A model generated the notes under the pieces. The model did no database searches. It was given only the letters and a program-made list of their open reading frames with translations, and had not been told where the DNA came from. From JAICWP01 sp035252015 (GTDB lineage: Bacteria; Acidobacteriota; Terriglobia; Terriglobales; Acidobacteriaceae), in NCBI GenBank assembly GCA_035252015.1, contig DATFDP010000044.1, positions 10,702-74,701 on the forward strand: DNA of 64,000 bases, read 5' to 3'. Shown here in pieces: positions 36,512 to 44,935 of the stretch. Position 1 is the first letter of the stretch. Each line of letters begins with the position of its first letter. Position numbers and translations under genes: made by a program.

Positions 36512-37669
36512 ATGATCACTCGCCGCAACTTCCTCATTGCCACCGGAGTCACCGCCCTTGCCTCAACCCGAGTCTTCGGTGCCAACGATACAATCCGCCT
36601 CGGCCTCATCGGCGCCGGTCAGCGGATGAACGTTCTACTCGATGCCGCGGAACAAGTTGGCCCTTATCAGATTGTGGCCGTGAGTGACGTTTACGGGCCC
36701 AACCGCGATTCTGTTAAGGCGCGTTCCAACGGCATAGCGACCGCTCACCTGGAATACCGTGAAGTGCTTGAGCAGGATATTGACGCTGTGATCATCGCCT
36801 CTCCCGACCACTGGCATGTGAAGATGGCGTTAGACGCCCTGCAGGCGGGCAAGGACGTTTATTTGGAGAAGCCGGTCACACACAGTGTTGAGGAAGGGTC
36901 GGCCCTTATTCGCGCCGTCCGTTCCAGCAAACGGATTCTGCAAAGCGGTATGCAGCAGCGCAGTTGGACTCATTTCCGGGATGCCGTGGATCTGATTCAG
37001 GCAGGCAGTCTGGGCCGTGTGGCTCAGGTGCGAACCTATTGGTGGCAGAACTATCAAAAAGACTGGCCAACAAAACCTGTTGACCGGCAGGCGCTCGATT
37101 GGCAGCTATGGCTGGGTTCCGCACCAGACCAGCCTTACAGCGAAGAAAAATTCCTTCACTGGCGCTGGTTCTGGAATTTTGGTGGCGGCGCTATGACGGA
37201 TTTGTTTACTCACTGGATTGATGTGGCACACTGGGCCATGAAAACCGACCGGCCACAACGGGCGCAGATGCTCGCCGATAAATATGTTTTCGATCGCTGG
37301 GATTGTCCCGACACGATTCAGGCGGCCCTTCGATATCCTGGTTTTGATGTCGTCTACGAGGGCATGATGAGTTCTTCGATTGACGACGGCGGCCTGGAGT
37401 TCCGCGGCACGGATGCAACGCTGAAGCTCAATCGCGGCGGATTCACCGTTTACCGAGAAGCCGTCCCTAAGGACCAGAACCCTGTGCTCAGCGAGCGCAG
37501 CTACCGCGACGGCACCATTGATCACCTGCAAAACTTTTTTGACTGCATCAAGAGCCGCAAAGAGCCCAATGCGCCCGTCGAAACCGGGGCTGCGGCCGCC
37601 CGCGCCGGTCACATAGCTAATCTCGCTTATCACCGTGGCGGCCAAATTACGTGGTCGTTGAATTCATGA
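36512..37669 (+). CDS. Tat-exported Gfo/Idh/MocA family oxidoreductase
   Basis: A 385-residue protein with a twin-arginine signal (MITRRNFLIATGVTALAS). The Rossmann domain starts IRLGLIGAGQRM, with DVYGPNRD at the end of beta-2 and the family motif EKPVTH containing the catalytic-site lysine. The C-terminal alpha/beta domain has WRWFWNFGGGAMTDLFTHWIDVAHW, the residue cluster that holds sugar substrates. Exported members with tightly bound NAD(H) catalyse oxidation or redox-neutral conversions of glycosides. It is divergent from an exported DUF1080 hydrolase, and this pairing recurs in 3-keto-sugar pathways. A GGAGGT ribosome site precedes the ATG. Confidence 0.9.
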   Translation: MITRRNFLIATGVTALASTRVFGANDTIRLGLIGAGQRMNVLLDAAEQVGPYQIVAVSDVYGPNRDSVKARSNGIATAHLEYREVLEQDIDAVIIASPDHWHVKMALDALQAGKDVYLEKPVTHSVEEGSALIRAVRSSKRILQSGMQQRSWTHFRDAVDLIQAGSLGRVAQVRTYWWQNYQKDWPTKPVDRQALDWQLWLGSAPDQPYSEEKFLHWRWFWNFGGGAMTDLFTHWIDVAHWAMKTDRPQRAQMLADKYVFDRWDCPDTIQAALRYPGFDVVYEGMMSSSIDDGGLEFRGTDATLKLNRGGFTVYREAVPKDQNPVLSERSYRDGTIDHLQNFFDCIKSRKEPNAPVETGAAAARAGHIANLAYHRGGQITWSLNS

Positions 37670-37779
37670 GCGGGCCAGGAGATTGGTAGGATATTTTCCT
37701 TATGCTGTTGCTCGCAATGTGGACTTAATTGTCTTTCCGCAAGTGAGGATTAGTCAGGCAAACAAATATTTCGTCGGGG

Positions 37780-38619
37780 GTGCAGTTGAAGCTCTACCGC
37801 ACAACTCAGGGCGCATTCGTTGAAGAAGCCGGCGGCTATTATCGGCTATCGGCGCTCGCGACCGCGGAAGAATGGGACAGCCTCGTTTGTGACCTCAATT
37901 TAAAAGCTCGCGCCGGCGCGGCCGTGAAGGAGAATTCCTTGGCGAAATTGGATCCCGCAACCATTCTCGCTCCGGTCGGCAACCAGGAGGTCTGGGCTGC
38001 GGGAGTCACTTATTACCGCAGCCGCAAAGCTCGCATGCAAGAGAGCAAAGAAGCAGGAGGCGGAGATTTCTACGATAGGGTCTACACTGCTGATCGGCCG
38101 GAGTTGTTTTTCAAAGCCGCTGGATGGCGCGTCGTCGGGCCCGGCAATCCTGTGCGCATCCGCTCCGACGCCAAATGGTCTGTGCCCGAGCCTGAGTTGA
38201 CCCTTCTAATCAATGCCGCCGGCGATCTTGTTGGTTGCACCGTTGGCAACGACATGAGCTCACGGGACATTGAAGGCCAAAACCCGCTTTACTTGCCTCA
38301 GGCCAAAGTTTATGACGGCAGTTGTGCGCTCGGTCCTTGCGTGCTGCTTTCGTCACAAACGCCATCTGATAGCGGCATCCGGCTGGAAATAGCACGCCAA
38401 GGCAAGGCTGTGTTTTCTGGAAGCACGTCAATTTCGGAGCTTAAGCGCGATCCCAAGCAACTGGTGGAGTTTCTTTTTCGCGATCAGAGTTTCCCCCAAG
38501 GCGTGTTTCTAATGACGGGAACAGGGATTGTCCCTGGCGACGATTTCACTCTGCTGCCCGGAGACATAATACGCATCGCGATTGACGGCATCGGGGTCCT
38601 CGAGAACCACGTTGCATAG
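37780..38619 (+). CDS. Fumarylacetoacetate hydrolase family protein, sugar-acid dehydratase-like
   Basis: A 279-residue cytosolic protein of the FAH superfamily. Metal and active-site segments are VTYYRSRKARMQES, VPEPELTLLIN (Glu ligands), GNDMSSRDIEGQNPLYLPQAKVYDGS and GPCV. The YLPQAKVYDGSCALGP segment is very like 2-dehydro-3-deoxy-D-arabinonate dehydratase (KdaD), which makes 2-oxoglutarate semialdehyde from a C5 keto-deoxy acid in non-phosphorylative pentose breakdown. An alternative is a 2,4-diketo-3-deoxy acid hydrolase. The GTG at 37780 is the best start available; the ribosome site is poor. It follows the Gfo/Idh gene by 110 bases, and a lactonase and SDR lie 5-7 kb away. Confidence 0.82.
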   Translation: MQLKLYRTTQGAFVEEAGGYYRLSALATAEEWDSLVCDLNLKARAGAAVKENSLAKLDPATILAPVGNQEVWAAGVTYYRSRKARMQESKEAGGGDFYDRVYTADRPELFFKAAGWRVVGPGNPVRIRSDAKWSVPEPELTLLINAAGDLVGCTVGNDMSSRDIEGQNPLYLPQAKVYDGSCALGPCVLLSSQTPSDSGIRLEIARQGKAVFSGSTSISELKRDPKQLVEFLFRDQSFPQGVFLMTGTGIVPGDDFTLLPGDIIRIAIDGIGVLENHVA

Positions 38620-38630
38620 AATGTCGTTCC

Positions 38631-38658
38631 GGGGCGCATTCCTGAATTCTGGCGCTCC
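38631..38658. terminator. Candidate terminator hairpin between convergent genes
   Basis: GGGGCGC (38631-38637) pairs with GCGCTCC (38652-38658) through seven positions including one G-T wobble, around a 14-base loop. It lies between two convergent stop codons. There is no clear T-run on either strand. Confidence 0.35.
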
Positions 38659-38671
38659 ACTTGACTTGACC

Positions 38672-39847
38672 TCAAAGCAGTGCTCCCTTGTCAGCGAGCA
38701 CATCCCTATAAAGCCTATCCAAGTCTTTGAGTGCTTCGTGGCACTTCCTCTCACCTCGCATAAACAGACGAACGGGCGTCTGTGCCAGGGTCTGCAGATG
38801 CTCGAAACCGGCAAAGCGAGGGCGCAACCACGCCTCCTCCAGCACGGGAAGTGTCGCTGCGAAGTAGCCGTTGGTTAATTGGTTGGCGTGTGGATCGAGC
38901 CATGCCGCTCTGCTGGCGGGCTGTCCTCCAGACTCCACATACAGAGTCCGTTGGCATTGTTGCCCAGCAAGCCACAAAGCATATTCGAGAGCAACATCGC
39001 GATGCTTGCACGTTTGCGAAATGGCCAGCCCCGCTCCGCCCAGAGTCGCTCCCGCAGGCCCTCGGCCACTCGAAGCTATGCAACCGAAGGAAACCAGATT
39101 TTTGCGATAACCTTTTCTCGCGTAATTGGAATAGCCAAATGCTAATGGGCAGTAAGCGATCTCATCCGTAGAAGCCATGCGTTCCCAGATCGCTATTGGG
39201 TTGGCGGACAGCGCTGCTTCCACCGAACATTCAGCCAAAGCACGCAGCCGACTGAGGGCTTGCTGTCCGATGTTCTCGGACACCACCCTTGCGCTGGACG
39301 CAAATGGAGGTTCGCTTAAGTTGGCGCAAAGGGTGAAGAAGCACATCACTGAATCCAGGGGCGAAAGAGCGGCGGACACAAAACCTTGCCGGACTTTCGC
39401 CAAATGGAATACCTCTTCCCATGTTTGCGGCAACTTTAGCCCAGCGGCCTCGAGAAGGTCTGGCCTGTATCCGGCAACCTGGGCCGCCGCGTCAATGGGA
39501 AGGGCCCATAGGTGGCCCTGGAAGCAGTAGCTCTCATAAGACAGGCCCACGCTGTCCTGTTTGAATTCCTGGAGCTGAGCGGCCGTGAAGTGCTCGTCAA
39601 GCGGCAGAAAGCACGCTGCGCGCGCCACTTGCCCCATAAAGGGATGATCTATGACAACCAGATCATACTTCGCCGCAAACACCTCGACAGAAGCCTCGCC
39701 GAATTCCTGCAGGCTGCGCGTTTCCCACTCGATCGTAACCTCGGGACGGCGCTCGCTGAATTGGCGCGCTGTCGCCATCAGCGGCGCGAGCCCGCGGTCA
39801 TGCTTCCAGGTGAGGCCACGCAGAGTGGCCGCCGTTTTACCCTGCAT
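38672..39847 (-). CDS. Substrate-binding-protein-like protein without signal peptide
   Basis: A 391-residue protein similar to family 1 extracellular solute-binding proteins: LRGLTWKHDRGLAPLMATARQF, then WETRSLQEFG, YDLVVIDHPFMGQV, and the typical C-terminal GGAGLAISQTCKH and ALEYALWLAG. Neither this start nor the in-frame ATG at 39865 gives a signal peptide, so it should remain in the cytoplasm. No ABC permease or ATPase gene is adjacent. It overlaps the end of the CaiB/BaiF gene by 11 bases and is the last gene of an SDR / CoA-transferase operon; similar leaderless proteins beside CoA-transferases are known in proteobacteria from memory. A role as an intracellular ligand binder is possible but unproven. 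Confidence 0.75.
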   Translation of the reverse strand: MQGKTAATLRGLTWKHDRGLAPLMATARQFSERRPEVTIEWETRSLQEFGEASVEVFAAKYDLVVIDHPFMGQVARAACFLPLDEHFTAAQLQEFKQDSVGLSYESYCFQGHLWALPIDAAAQVAGYRPDLLEAAGLKLPQTWEEVFHLAKVRQGFVSAALSPLDSVMCFFTLCANLSEPPFASSARVVSENIGQQALSRLRALAECSVEAALSANPIAIWERMASTDEIAYCPLAFGYSNYARKGYRKNLVSFGCIASSGRGPAGATLGGAGLAISQTCKHRDVALEYALWLAGQQCQRTLYVESGGQPASRAAWLDPHANQLTNGYFAATLPVLEEAWLRPRFAGFEHLQTLAQTPVRLFMRGERKCHEALKDLDRLYRDVLADKGALL

Positions 39848-41048
39848 CTTGCGCAATGACTCCATCACGCACAAGCCGTTCAATGTCGCTGTCCGGATAC
39901 CCGATCTCTCTGAGGATTTGTCGGCTGTGTTCGCCCAGCAAGGGAGGTCTCTTGATGCTCGACGGCGTGCGGCTGAAGCGGATGGGTGGCCCGATGGTGC
40001 GAAATTGCTTCGCTTTGGGATGCTCGAAACTGACCACAATCTGGTTGTGCCGGACTTGCGGGTCGCCCTCCAAGGCGGGGAAACTGTTCACCGGCGCTGC
40101 CCAGATATCTGCCTCCATAAACATCTCCATGAGCTCGGCCGTGGTTTTGCGTGCGAAGCCCGGTTCCAGCTTTCGCTTCACTTCGTCGCGGTTCTCTAGC
40201 AGATTTCTTGAATCGTTATCTCCGAATCCTTCTATGCCCACTAGCTCCGCAACTTTTCCAATGGGCATCATGGCCACAACGATGTATCCGTCGCGTGTCC
40301 GGTAAACCCCCATGGGAGCGCCAACGCAGGGGTGCCCGATTCCCGCTGCGCTGCGCTCCGGCTCGGAATGTGTATTGAAGTAGAGCGTTACTTCTTGCGT
40401 CGCCAGGCTCAGGATCGAGTTCAGCAGGTTAATGTCAATTCGCTGGCCTTCGCCGCTGCGGTTGCGATGGTAAACTGCGGCCAAAATCGCGCTGACAATG
40501 TGAAACGAAGCCGTCAGGTCCGCAATCCCCATGCCCACCGGGCTTGGAGGATCGCCCGCCTTGCCGTTCAAATAGAGAACTCCGGCCATGGCCTGCGCCA
40601 GCAGGTCTTGTCCAGGCCGGGTCACATAAGGACCGTCCTGCCCCCAGCCGCAGCTTGCGCAGTAGATCAGTTTTGGGTGAACGCTGGACAGAAACTGATA
40701 TCCGAGTCCAAGCCGATCCATTACGCCCGGTCGAAAATTCTCCAGCAGAACATCGCTGGACTGGACGATTTTGAGTGCCGCCTCCTTGCCCAGCGGATGT
40801 TTCAGGTTCAGCGCAATGCTTCGTTTTCCCCGGTTAAACGTAAGGAAGGAGACGCTTTCGCCGTCAATATAGGCGTCTTTCAATGACCAGTTGCGCTGCC
40901 AATCCCCATGGAGCGGTTCGATCTTAACTACGTCCGCGCCCATGTCAGCCAGCATCTGCGTCGCATTTGGCCCTTGAACAAGCTGGCTGAAATCAGCGAT
41001 CCGCAATCCTTCTAAAGCTCCACTCAATTGTGTCTCCTCTGCATTCAC
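39837..41048 (-). CDS. CaiB/BaiF family III CoA-transferase
   Basis: A 403-residue protein of the family III CoA-transferases, which move CoA between carboxylic acids through an aspartyl-CoA intermediate. Segments seen are GLRIADFSQLVQGPNATQML (start of the fold), GADVVKIEP, FNRGKRSIALNLKHP, SDVLLENFRPGVMDRLGLGY and LLNSILSLATQ. The nucleophilic aspartate should lie in the region LTASFHIV/ADLTA near residue 168 (MGIADLTA). The GTG start is three bases after the stop of the fused CoA-transferase gene, so they are cotranslated. Two unrelated CoA-transferase types in one operon suggest activation of an unusual carboxylic acid. Confidence 0.9.
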   Translation of the reverse strand: MNAEETQLSGALEGLRIADFSQLVQGPNATQMLADMGADVVKIEPLHGDWQRNWSLKDAYIDGESVSFLTFNRGKRSIALNLKHPLGKEAALKIVQSSDVLLENFRPGVMDRLGLGYQFLSSVHPKLIYCASCGWGQDGPYVTRPGQDLLAQAMAGVLYLNGKAGDPPSPVGMGIADLTASFHIVSAILAAVYHRNRSGEGQRIDINLLNSILSLATQEVTLYFNTHSEPERSAAGIGHPCVGAPMGVYRTRDGYIVVAMMPIGKVAELVGIEGFGDNDSRNLLENRDEVKRKLEPGFARKTTAELMEMFMEADIWAAPVNSFPALEGDPQVRHNQIVVSFEHPKAKQFRTIGPPIRFSRTPSSIKRPPLLGEHSRQILREIGYPDSDIERLVRDGVIAQDAG

Positions 41049-41051
41049 GCC

Positions 41052-42863
41052 TCAGCCCGCGACGGGTTGTGCCAGCGAAGGGTGTAACTCGCGCACCAGG
41101 CCTGCCTCTGCATCAAGAATACGTTGAATCATCGCCAGTCGGTCGCGCCCGGGCACAAACTCAAGCTGCCGGATTGCAAACGGATCAATCTCTTCCCGCA
41201 TCAGGCGCAACTCCTCTTTTGACGGCAGCTCAGTTTGTGGGAGCGGTTGCGCAATCAGAAACTCGCCGCTCGTTTGGGACCGAACGGATTCGAGCGCAAT
41301 GCCGGGATGAATGCTGACCAGGCGAAAGCGTCCCTCTTCCGGGTCCAAATTAAAGATTCCAAGATCGCTGATGAGCCGCACCTTGCCGGGTTGCAGCCCA
41401 GCCGTCTTGCGTTCCTCATCGCTGAGCAAGCCCCGCGACGCCGTGCAAAACTCCACTGCCTCGATGAAACGTTCTGGCGAATGTCGTGTTAGATACAAAA
41501 CGAAATTCTTGTGCAGGTTGGCCACGTCTGCCATGCCTCCCTGCCCGGGCAGTCGCAGCACTTTACCTCTATTTGTGATCCACGCATTGTTCGTGCGGCC
41601 ATGCACATCAATTTGGGCGACGGTAATCACCTCGTGAGTTATGCGGCCCTGTTGATAATACCAGTGATACGTTTCATCCCCTCCCCAGCACACCTTCGCG
41701 CTGCCAAATTCGAGCGGCTCCGCTAATGTGAGCGACATCGGGTGGAAGTCGATATCAATGAAGCCTCCGTTGAGAGCGATGATCGTCAACTGCGGCGCGT
41801 GGGTCTTCTTGGCCAGCAGATACGAAACCATCGCCAGCGGAGACACAGAACCCACGGAGCAGATGCTGGAATTGTCGTATTCGCGCGCTAAGCAGGCGAC
41901 CATGAGTTCATCTATGGTCCAGGGCGAACCGGGCGGCGTAGCGCGATGAGTTGACAGAACACCTTGCGTGAGAGCTGAGGTGCGCGTCCGTGCGCAGGCG
42001 GAAAGGAATGTTTGCCTGGACGGATCCGGTTCCCTTTGCAGCACGCTTCCTTCGAATTGCCTGGTGCTCAAGTTCGAAGTCACAGATTGTGTTTTCGAAC
42101 TTCGGCGGCGCTGTTCCCCTTCGACGTAGTGCAACAGTTCCTGATAATCCGTGGAGTAGTAGGGCAGGCAAGACGTCGGATACGCCCCCCAGGGCACTTC
42201 CGCGACGGCGGTAACAAATTCCCTGGGCAAAATGAACGAGCGCGGCGCGTCTCCGAGTGAGCCCATGGTGGCGATTTGCTCCACCGTTACCAGCACCTTC
42301 CTCGCAGCGCCTAGTAAGCTGAGGTCGAAGCCCCGGGACCCTTGGATTTCAATGTTCCCAGCATCGTCCGCGCGCTGGGCGTGCAGCAGCAATGCCTCGA
42401 TATCAAGCCGGCGAGCCTGTCCTATCGGCAGGTTTGAAAAAACTGAGGAACTCTCCTTCCAGAACTTCCCGCTTTTCATCAAATCCGAACCCAGGGGAAG
42501 CTGAAAGGGCATTTCCGGCAGGTTGAAGTGGGCCGCGTGCAGCGCCTGGGCCATGGCCAAAGCAGTCCATTCTTCAATTTCAATTCTCTTGCTCTCCAGC
42601 GCGTCGCGGAACCGGGGGGCGAGCCCAAAAACATCCAGGCTGGAAAAACAAAATATCAGCTTGCGGACAGCATTGGCTTCCAGGAAAAGCTCCAGCGGCA
42701 GTCCGCCGCCCCAGCTGATAAAAACAAAGTTCTTCTTTCCCTTGGCTAGAATTCGCTTGATTAAGGCGATCGGAAGACGGGACAGATGGACTCCTCCGAT
42801 TCCCAGTCGGCTACCCTCTGGAACCATCTCTGCCAATTCGTCCAAGGTTACGATGCTGGCCAT
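41052..42863 (-). CDS. Fused family I CoA-transferase (alpha and beta subunits in one chain)
   Basis: A 603-residue protein that joins two halves normally encoded by separate genes. The first half (about 1-280) is glutaconate-type CoA-transferase subunit A: GSRLGIGGVHLSRLPIALIK and FISWGGGLPLELFL, ending near the GAYPTSCLPYYSTD segment. A linker of about 45 residues (RRRSSKTQ... polar) precedes subunit B (about 325-603), with ACLAREYDNSSICSVGSVSPLA and RLPGQGGMADVANL. In family I enzymes the catalytic glutamate is in subunit B or A depending on the branch; it is not certain here. ATG at 42863 was chosen because AGGTGG precedes it. It sits 22 bases after the SDR gene. Confidence 0.8.
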   Translation of the reverse strand: MASIVTLDELAEMVPEGSRLGIGGVHLSRLPIALIKRILAKGKKNFVFISWGGGLPLELFLEANAVRKLIFCFSSLDVFGLAPRFRDALESKRIEIEEWTALAMAQALHAAHFNLPEMPFQLPLGSDLMKSGKFWKESSSVFSNLPIGQARRLDIEALLLHAQRADDAGNIEIQGSRGFDLSLLGAARKVLVTVEQIATMGSLGDAPRSFILPREFVTAVAEVPWGAYPTSCLPYYSTDYQELLHYVEGEQRRRSSKTQSVTSNLSTRQFEGSVLQREPDPSRQTFLSACARTRTSALTQGVLSTHRATPPGSPWTIDELMVACLAREYDNSSICSVGSVSPLAMVSYLLAKKTHAPQLTIIALNGGFIDIDFHPMSLTLAEPLEFGSAKVCWGGDETYHWYYQQGRITHEVITVAQIDVHGRTNNAWITNRGKVLRLPGQGGMADVANLHKNFVLYLTRHSPERFIEAVEFCTASRGLLSDEERKTAGLQPGKVRLISDLGIFNLDPEEGRFRLVSIHPGIALESVRSQTSGEFLIAQPLPQTELPSKEELRLMREEIDPFAIRQLEFVPGRDRLAMIQRILDAEAGLVRELHPSLAQPVAG

Positions 42864-42885
42864 GCCCACCTTGTGCGAGGAATTC

Positions 42886-43662
42886 TCATTCCGGCAGGAC
42901 TGAACAGGAGACGCCGCCATCAATCGCGAGGCACTGTCCGGTAACCCAGGAACTTTCATCGCACGACAGATACAACGCGCCCCAGGCGACGTCGATGGGC
43001 TGTCCGATTCGCCCTAAAGGGTGCATCCGCTCCCAGGAGCGCCGCAAATGTTCTGGATTGGGAACACGTTCCAATACGTGAACATTCATTGGCGTATCAA
43101 CCGTTCCCGGGGCAATGCAATTCACGCGAACTCCATAGCGTGCGTACTCCCGCGCCAGCTGCCGGGTCAAGCTGATGACTCCGCCTTTGCTGGCCGCGTA
43201 GTGCGGATATCCTGGAAACCCGAACAATCCCTGCACCGATGCAATATTTACAATCGCGCCCCCCTTGGCTGCCATCATTCCGGGTAACACGTGCTTGGCG
43301 CAAAGAAACATGCTGGTTAAGTTCACGTTCAGTATCCGGTCCCAATCCGCGAGGTCGAGAAGATGGGCCGGCGCTTCATGGGCGATGCCGGCCACGTTGG
43401 CCAGAACGTCAATCGCGCGTCCAAATTCTTCCTGTGCCGCTGCTACCGCGCCCTTCACTTCCGCTTCCACGCTTACATCCGTGCGGCGGAAAATGCATTT
43501 CCCTCCTGCCTTCCGAATCTCTTCCGCCGTTGCCTTCCCGGCCTCGGTATTGATATCGGCCGCAACCACCTGCGCGCCTTCCTGCGCGAATAACGACGCA
43601 ATCCCCTTTCCAATCCCCATCGCAGCGCCCGTTACCAGGGCCACGCGGCCTTTCAGGCGCAC
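42886..43662 (-). CDS. Short-chain dehydrogenase/reductase
   Basis: A 258-residue classical SDR. The cofactor motif is TGAAMGIGKGIA (about 12-23), followed by an acidic AADINTE that favours NAD. NVAGIAHEAP and the catalytic set of Ser (NIASVQG), Tyr and Lys in YPHYAASKGG (Y-x-x-x-K) are intact, and PGTVDTPMN follows. These enzymes oxidise secondary alcohols in sugars, hydroxy acids or steroids. It is first in a minus-strand operon with CoA-transferases and diverges from a rhamnose-type symporter across a 200-base control region. In the neighbourhood it could be the sugar dehydrogenase that feeds the SMP-30 lactonase, but the substrate is unproven. Confidence 0.9.
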   Translation of the reverse strand: MRLKGRVALVTGAAMGIGKGIASLFAQEGAQVVAADINTEAGKATAEEIRKAGGKCIFRRTDVSVEAEVKGAVAAAQEEFGRAIDVLANVAGIAHEAPAHLLDLADWDRILNVNLTSMFLCAKHVLPGMMAAKGGAIVNIASVQGLFGFPGYPHYAASKGGVISLTRQLAREYARYGVRVNCIAPGTVDTPMNVHVLERVPNPEHLRRSWERMHPLGRIGQPIDVAWGALYLSCDESSWVTGQCLAIDGGVSCSVLPE

Positions 43663-43774
43663 AAGACCTCCCTCTCTGCGAAACTCGCGCGACAGAACCT
43701 ATCACAAAGCGCGACCGTCATTCAACGAAGAACCCTGAAAGGTTTGTTCCTTCAGAATAAATTCGATTTTTGCT

Positions 43775-43797
43775 GGTCCAGAATCTGGCTCTGGACC
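43775..43797. promoter_or_regulatory. Perfect inverted repeat, candidate operator
   Basis: GGTCCAGA at 43775-43782 and TCTGGACC at 43790-43797 are perfect inverted repeats with a 7-base spacer. The site lies just upstream of the -35 box of the RhaT promoter and 113 bases from the divergent SDR start, a position suited to an activator or shared regulator. Confidence 0.5.
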
Positions 43798-43807
43798 GTT
43801 TCTCGGA

Positions 43808-43836
43808 TTGACAGTGCCGCGCACCGAGTATATACA
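43808..43836 (+). promoter_or_regulatory. Sigma-70-type promoter of the RhaT operon
   Basis: TTGACA (43808-43813), a 17-base spacer and TATACA (43831-43836) form a near-consensus promoter. Transcription would begin near 43843, leaving a 20-base leader before the ATG at 43863. Confidence 0.7.
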
Positions 43837-43862
43837 GAGTCTCTCGCCCGACTTCCATACAG

Positions 43863-44918
43863 ATGACAGCCATCCAGACTTCACTCCTCGGATCATCCGG
43901 CGCTGCTACGCTGGCCCTGGGCGCGGGGGTGCTGAACGGAAGCTTCGCCACACCCACCCGTTTCATGGCTCGCTGGAAATGGGAAAATGTGTGGGCGCTT
44001 TGGGCGCTGTTGGCCCTGTTCGTCCTTCCCTGGACCGTAGCTTTTGTCACCGTTCCGCACCTGATCGCGGTTTACCAGGCTGTGGAAGTCCGCCACGCTC
44101 TCTTCCTCGTGCTGGCATTCGGAGCCGGTTACGGGATCGCCGCCATCTGTTTTGGTTTGGGAATCGAGGCCATCGGCATTGCCTTGAACTTCGCTATCGC
44201 CCTCGGAACCGCCACTGCCGTGGGTTCTGCAATTCCCCTGCTTTGGTTTCACTCCGCCTCGGTCTTCACGCGTCAGGGGATCGTCATCGAGATTGGCATT
44301 GCCATCATTATTGCCGGCATTGTGTTTTGCGGAATTGCGGGCCGGGCCAAGGAGCGGGATCAAGCCCGGCAGTTGAACGCAACCAAAGCTCTGCGTTCAT
44401 CTGCTTTCGCCAAAGGCTTGGCTCTGGCCATCGTTGCTGGAGCCGGATCTGCACTGCAAAATCTCGGCCTTGCCTTTGGCGTTCCCCTTCTTCACCGGGC
44501 GGCTGAACTGGGAACCGCACAAAGCTATCAGGCGAACGCCATTTGGGCCCCGCTGCTTTCGGCAACATTCATTCCCTATTTGCTTTTCTGCGTCTGGCTC
44601 TGGAGAAAGAATCACAGCTGGCCGCTCTTCTTCACGCCGAACACTGCACTTCATTGGCTCTCTGGTCTTCTTATGGGTGCCCTCTGGTTTTCCAGCATCG
44701 TCATTTACGGAGCGGCAGCCGCGCGAATGGCTGATATGGGCCCGGTTCTGGGATGGCCCTTGTTCATGTCTGCCATCATCCTCACTTCCAACGTGTGGGG
44801 CTTCGCGGTCGGCGAATGGAAGGGCGCGGCTCGCGCATCTCTCATTACCATGTTTGCCGGTATTGGCGGTCTCATCCTGGGCTTTTGTACTTTGGCTTGG
44901 TCTTCACGTTTGGCGTAG
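43863..44918 (+). CDS. rhaT: L-rhamnose-proton symporter (RhaT family)
   Basis: A 351-residue inner-membrane protein with about ten hydrophobic helices, matching the RhaT family in length. Diagnostic segments are GAGVLNGSFATPTRFMARWKW near the start (within this the G-S-F-x-x-P motif), WALWALLALFVLPW, FGAGYGIAAICFGLGIEAIG and ALGTATAVGSAIPL. Characterised members co-transport L-rhamnose or L-lyxose with a proton. It has a near-consensus promoter and is followed 18 bases later by an SMP-30 lactonase gene. No rhamnose isomerase or kinase is present, so if rhamnose is the sugar the route would be the non-phosphorylative one. Confidence 0.88.
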   Translation: MTAIQTSLLGSSGAATLALGAGVLNGSFATPTRFMARWKWENVWALWALLALFVLPWTVAFVTVPHLIAVYQAVEVRHALFLVLAFGAGYGIAAICFGLGIEAIGIALNFAIALGTATAVGSAIPLLWFHSASVFTRQGIVIEIGIAIIIAGIVFCGIAGRAKERDQARQLNATKALRSSAFAKGLALAIVAGAGSALQNLGLAFGVPLLHRAAELGTAQSYQANAIWAPLLSATFIPYLLFCVWLWRKNHSWPLFFTPNTALHWLSGLLMGALWFSSIVIYGAAAARMADMGPVLGWPLFMSAIILTSNVWGFAVGEWKGAARASLITMFAGIGGLILGFCTLAWSSRLA

Positions 44919-44935
44919 TTTCGCGGATCCTGACT

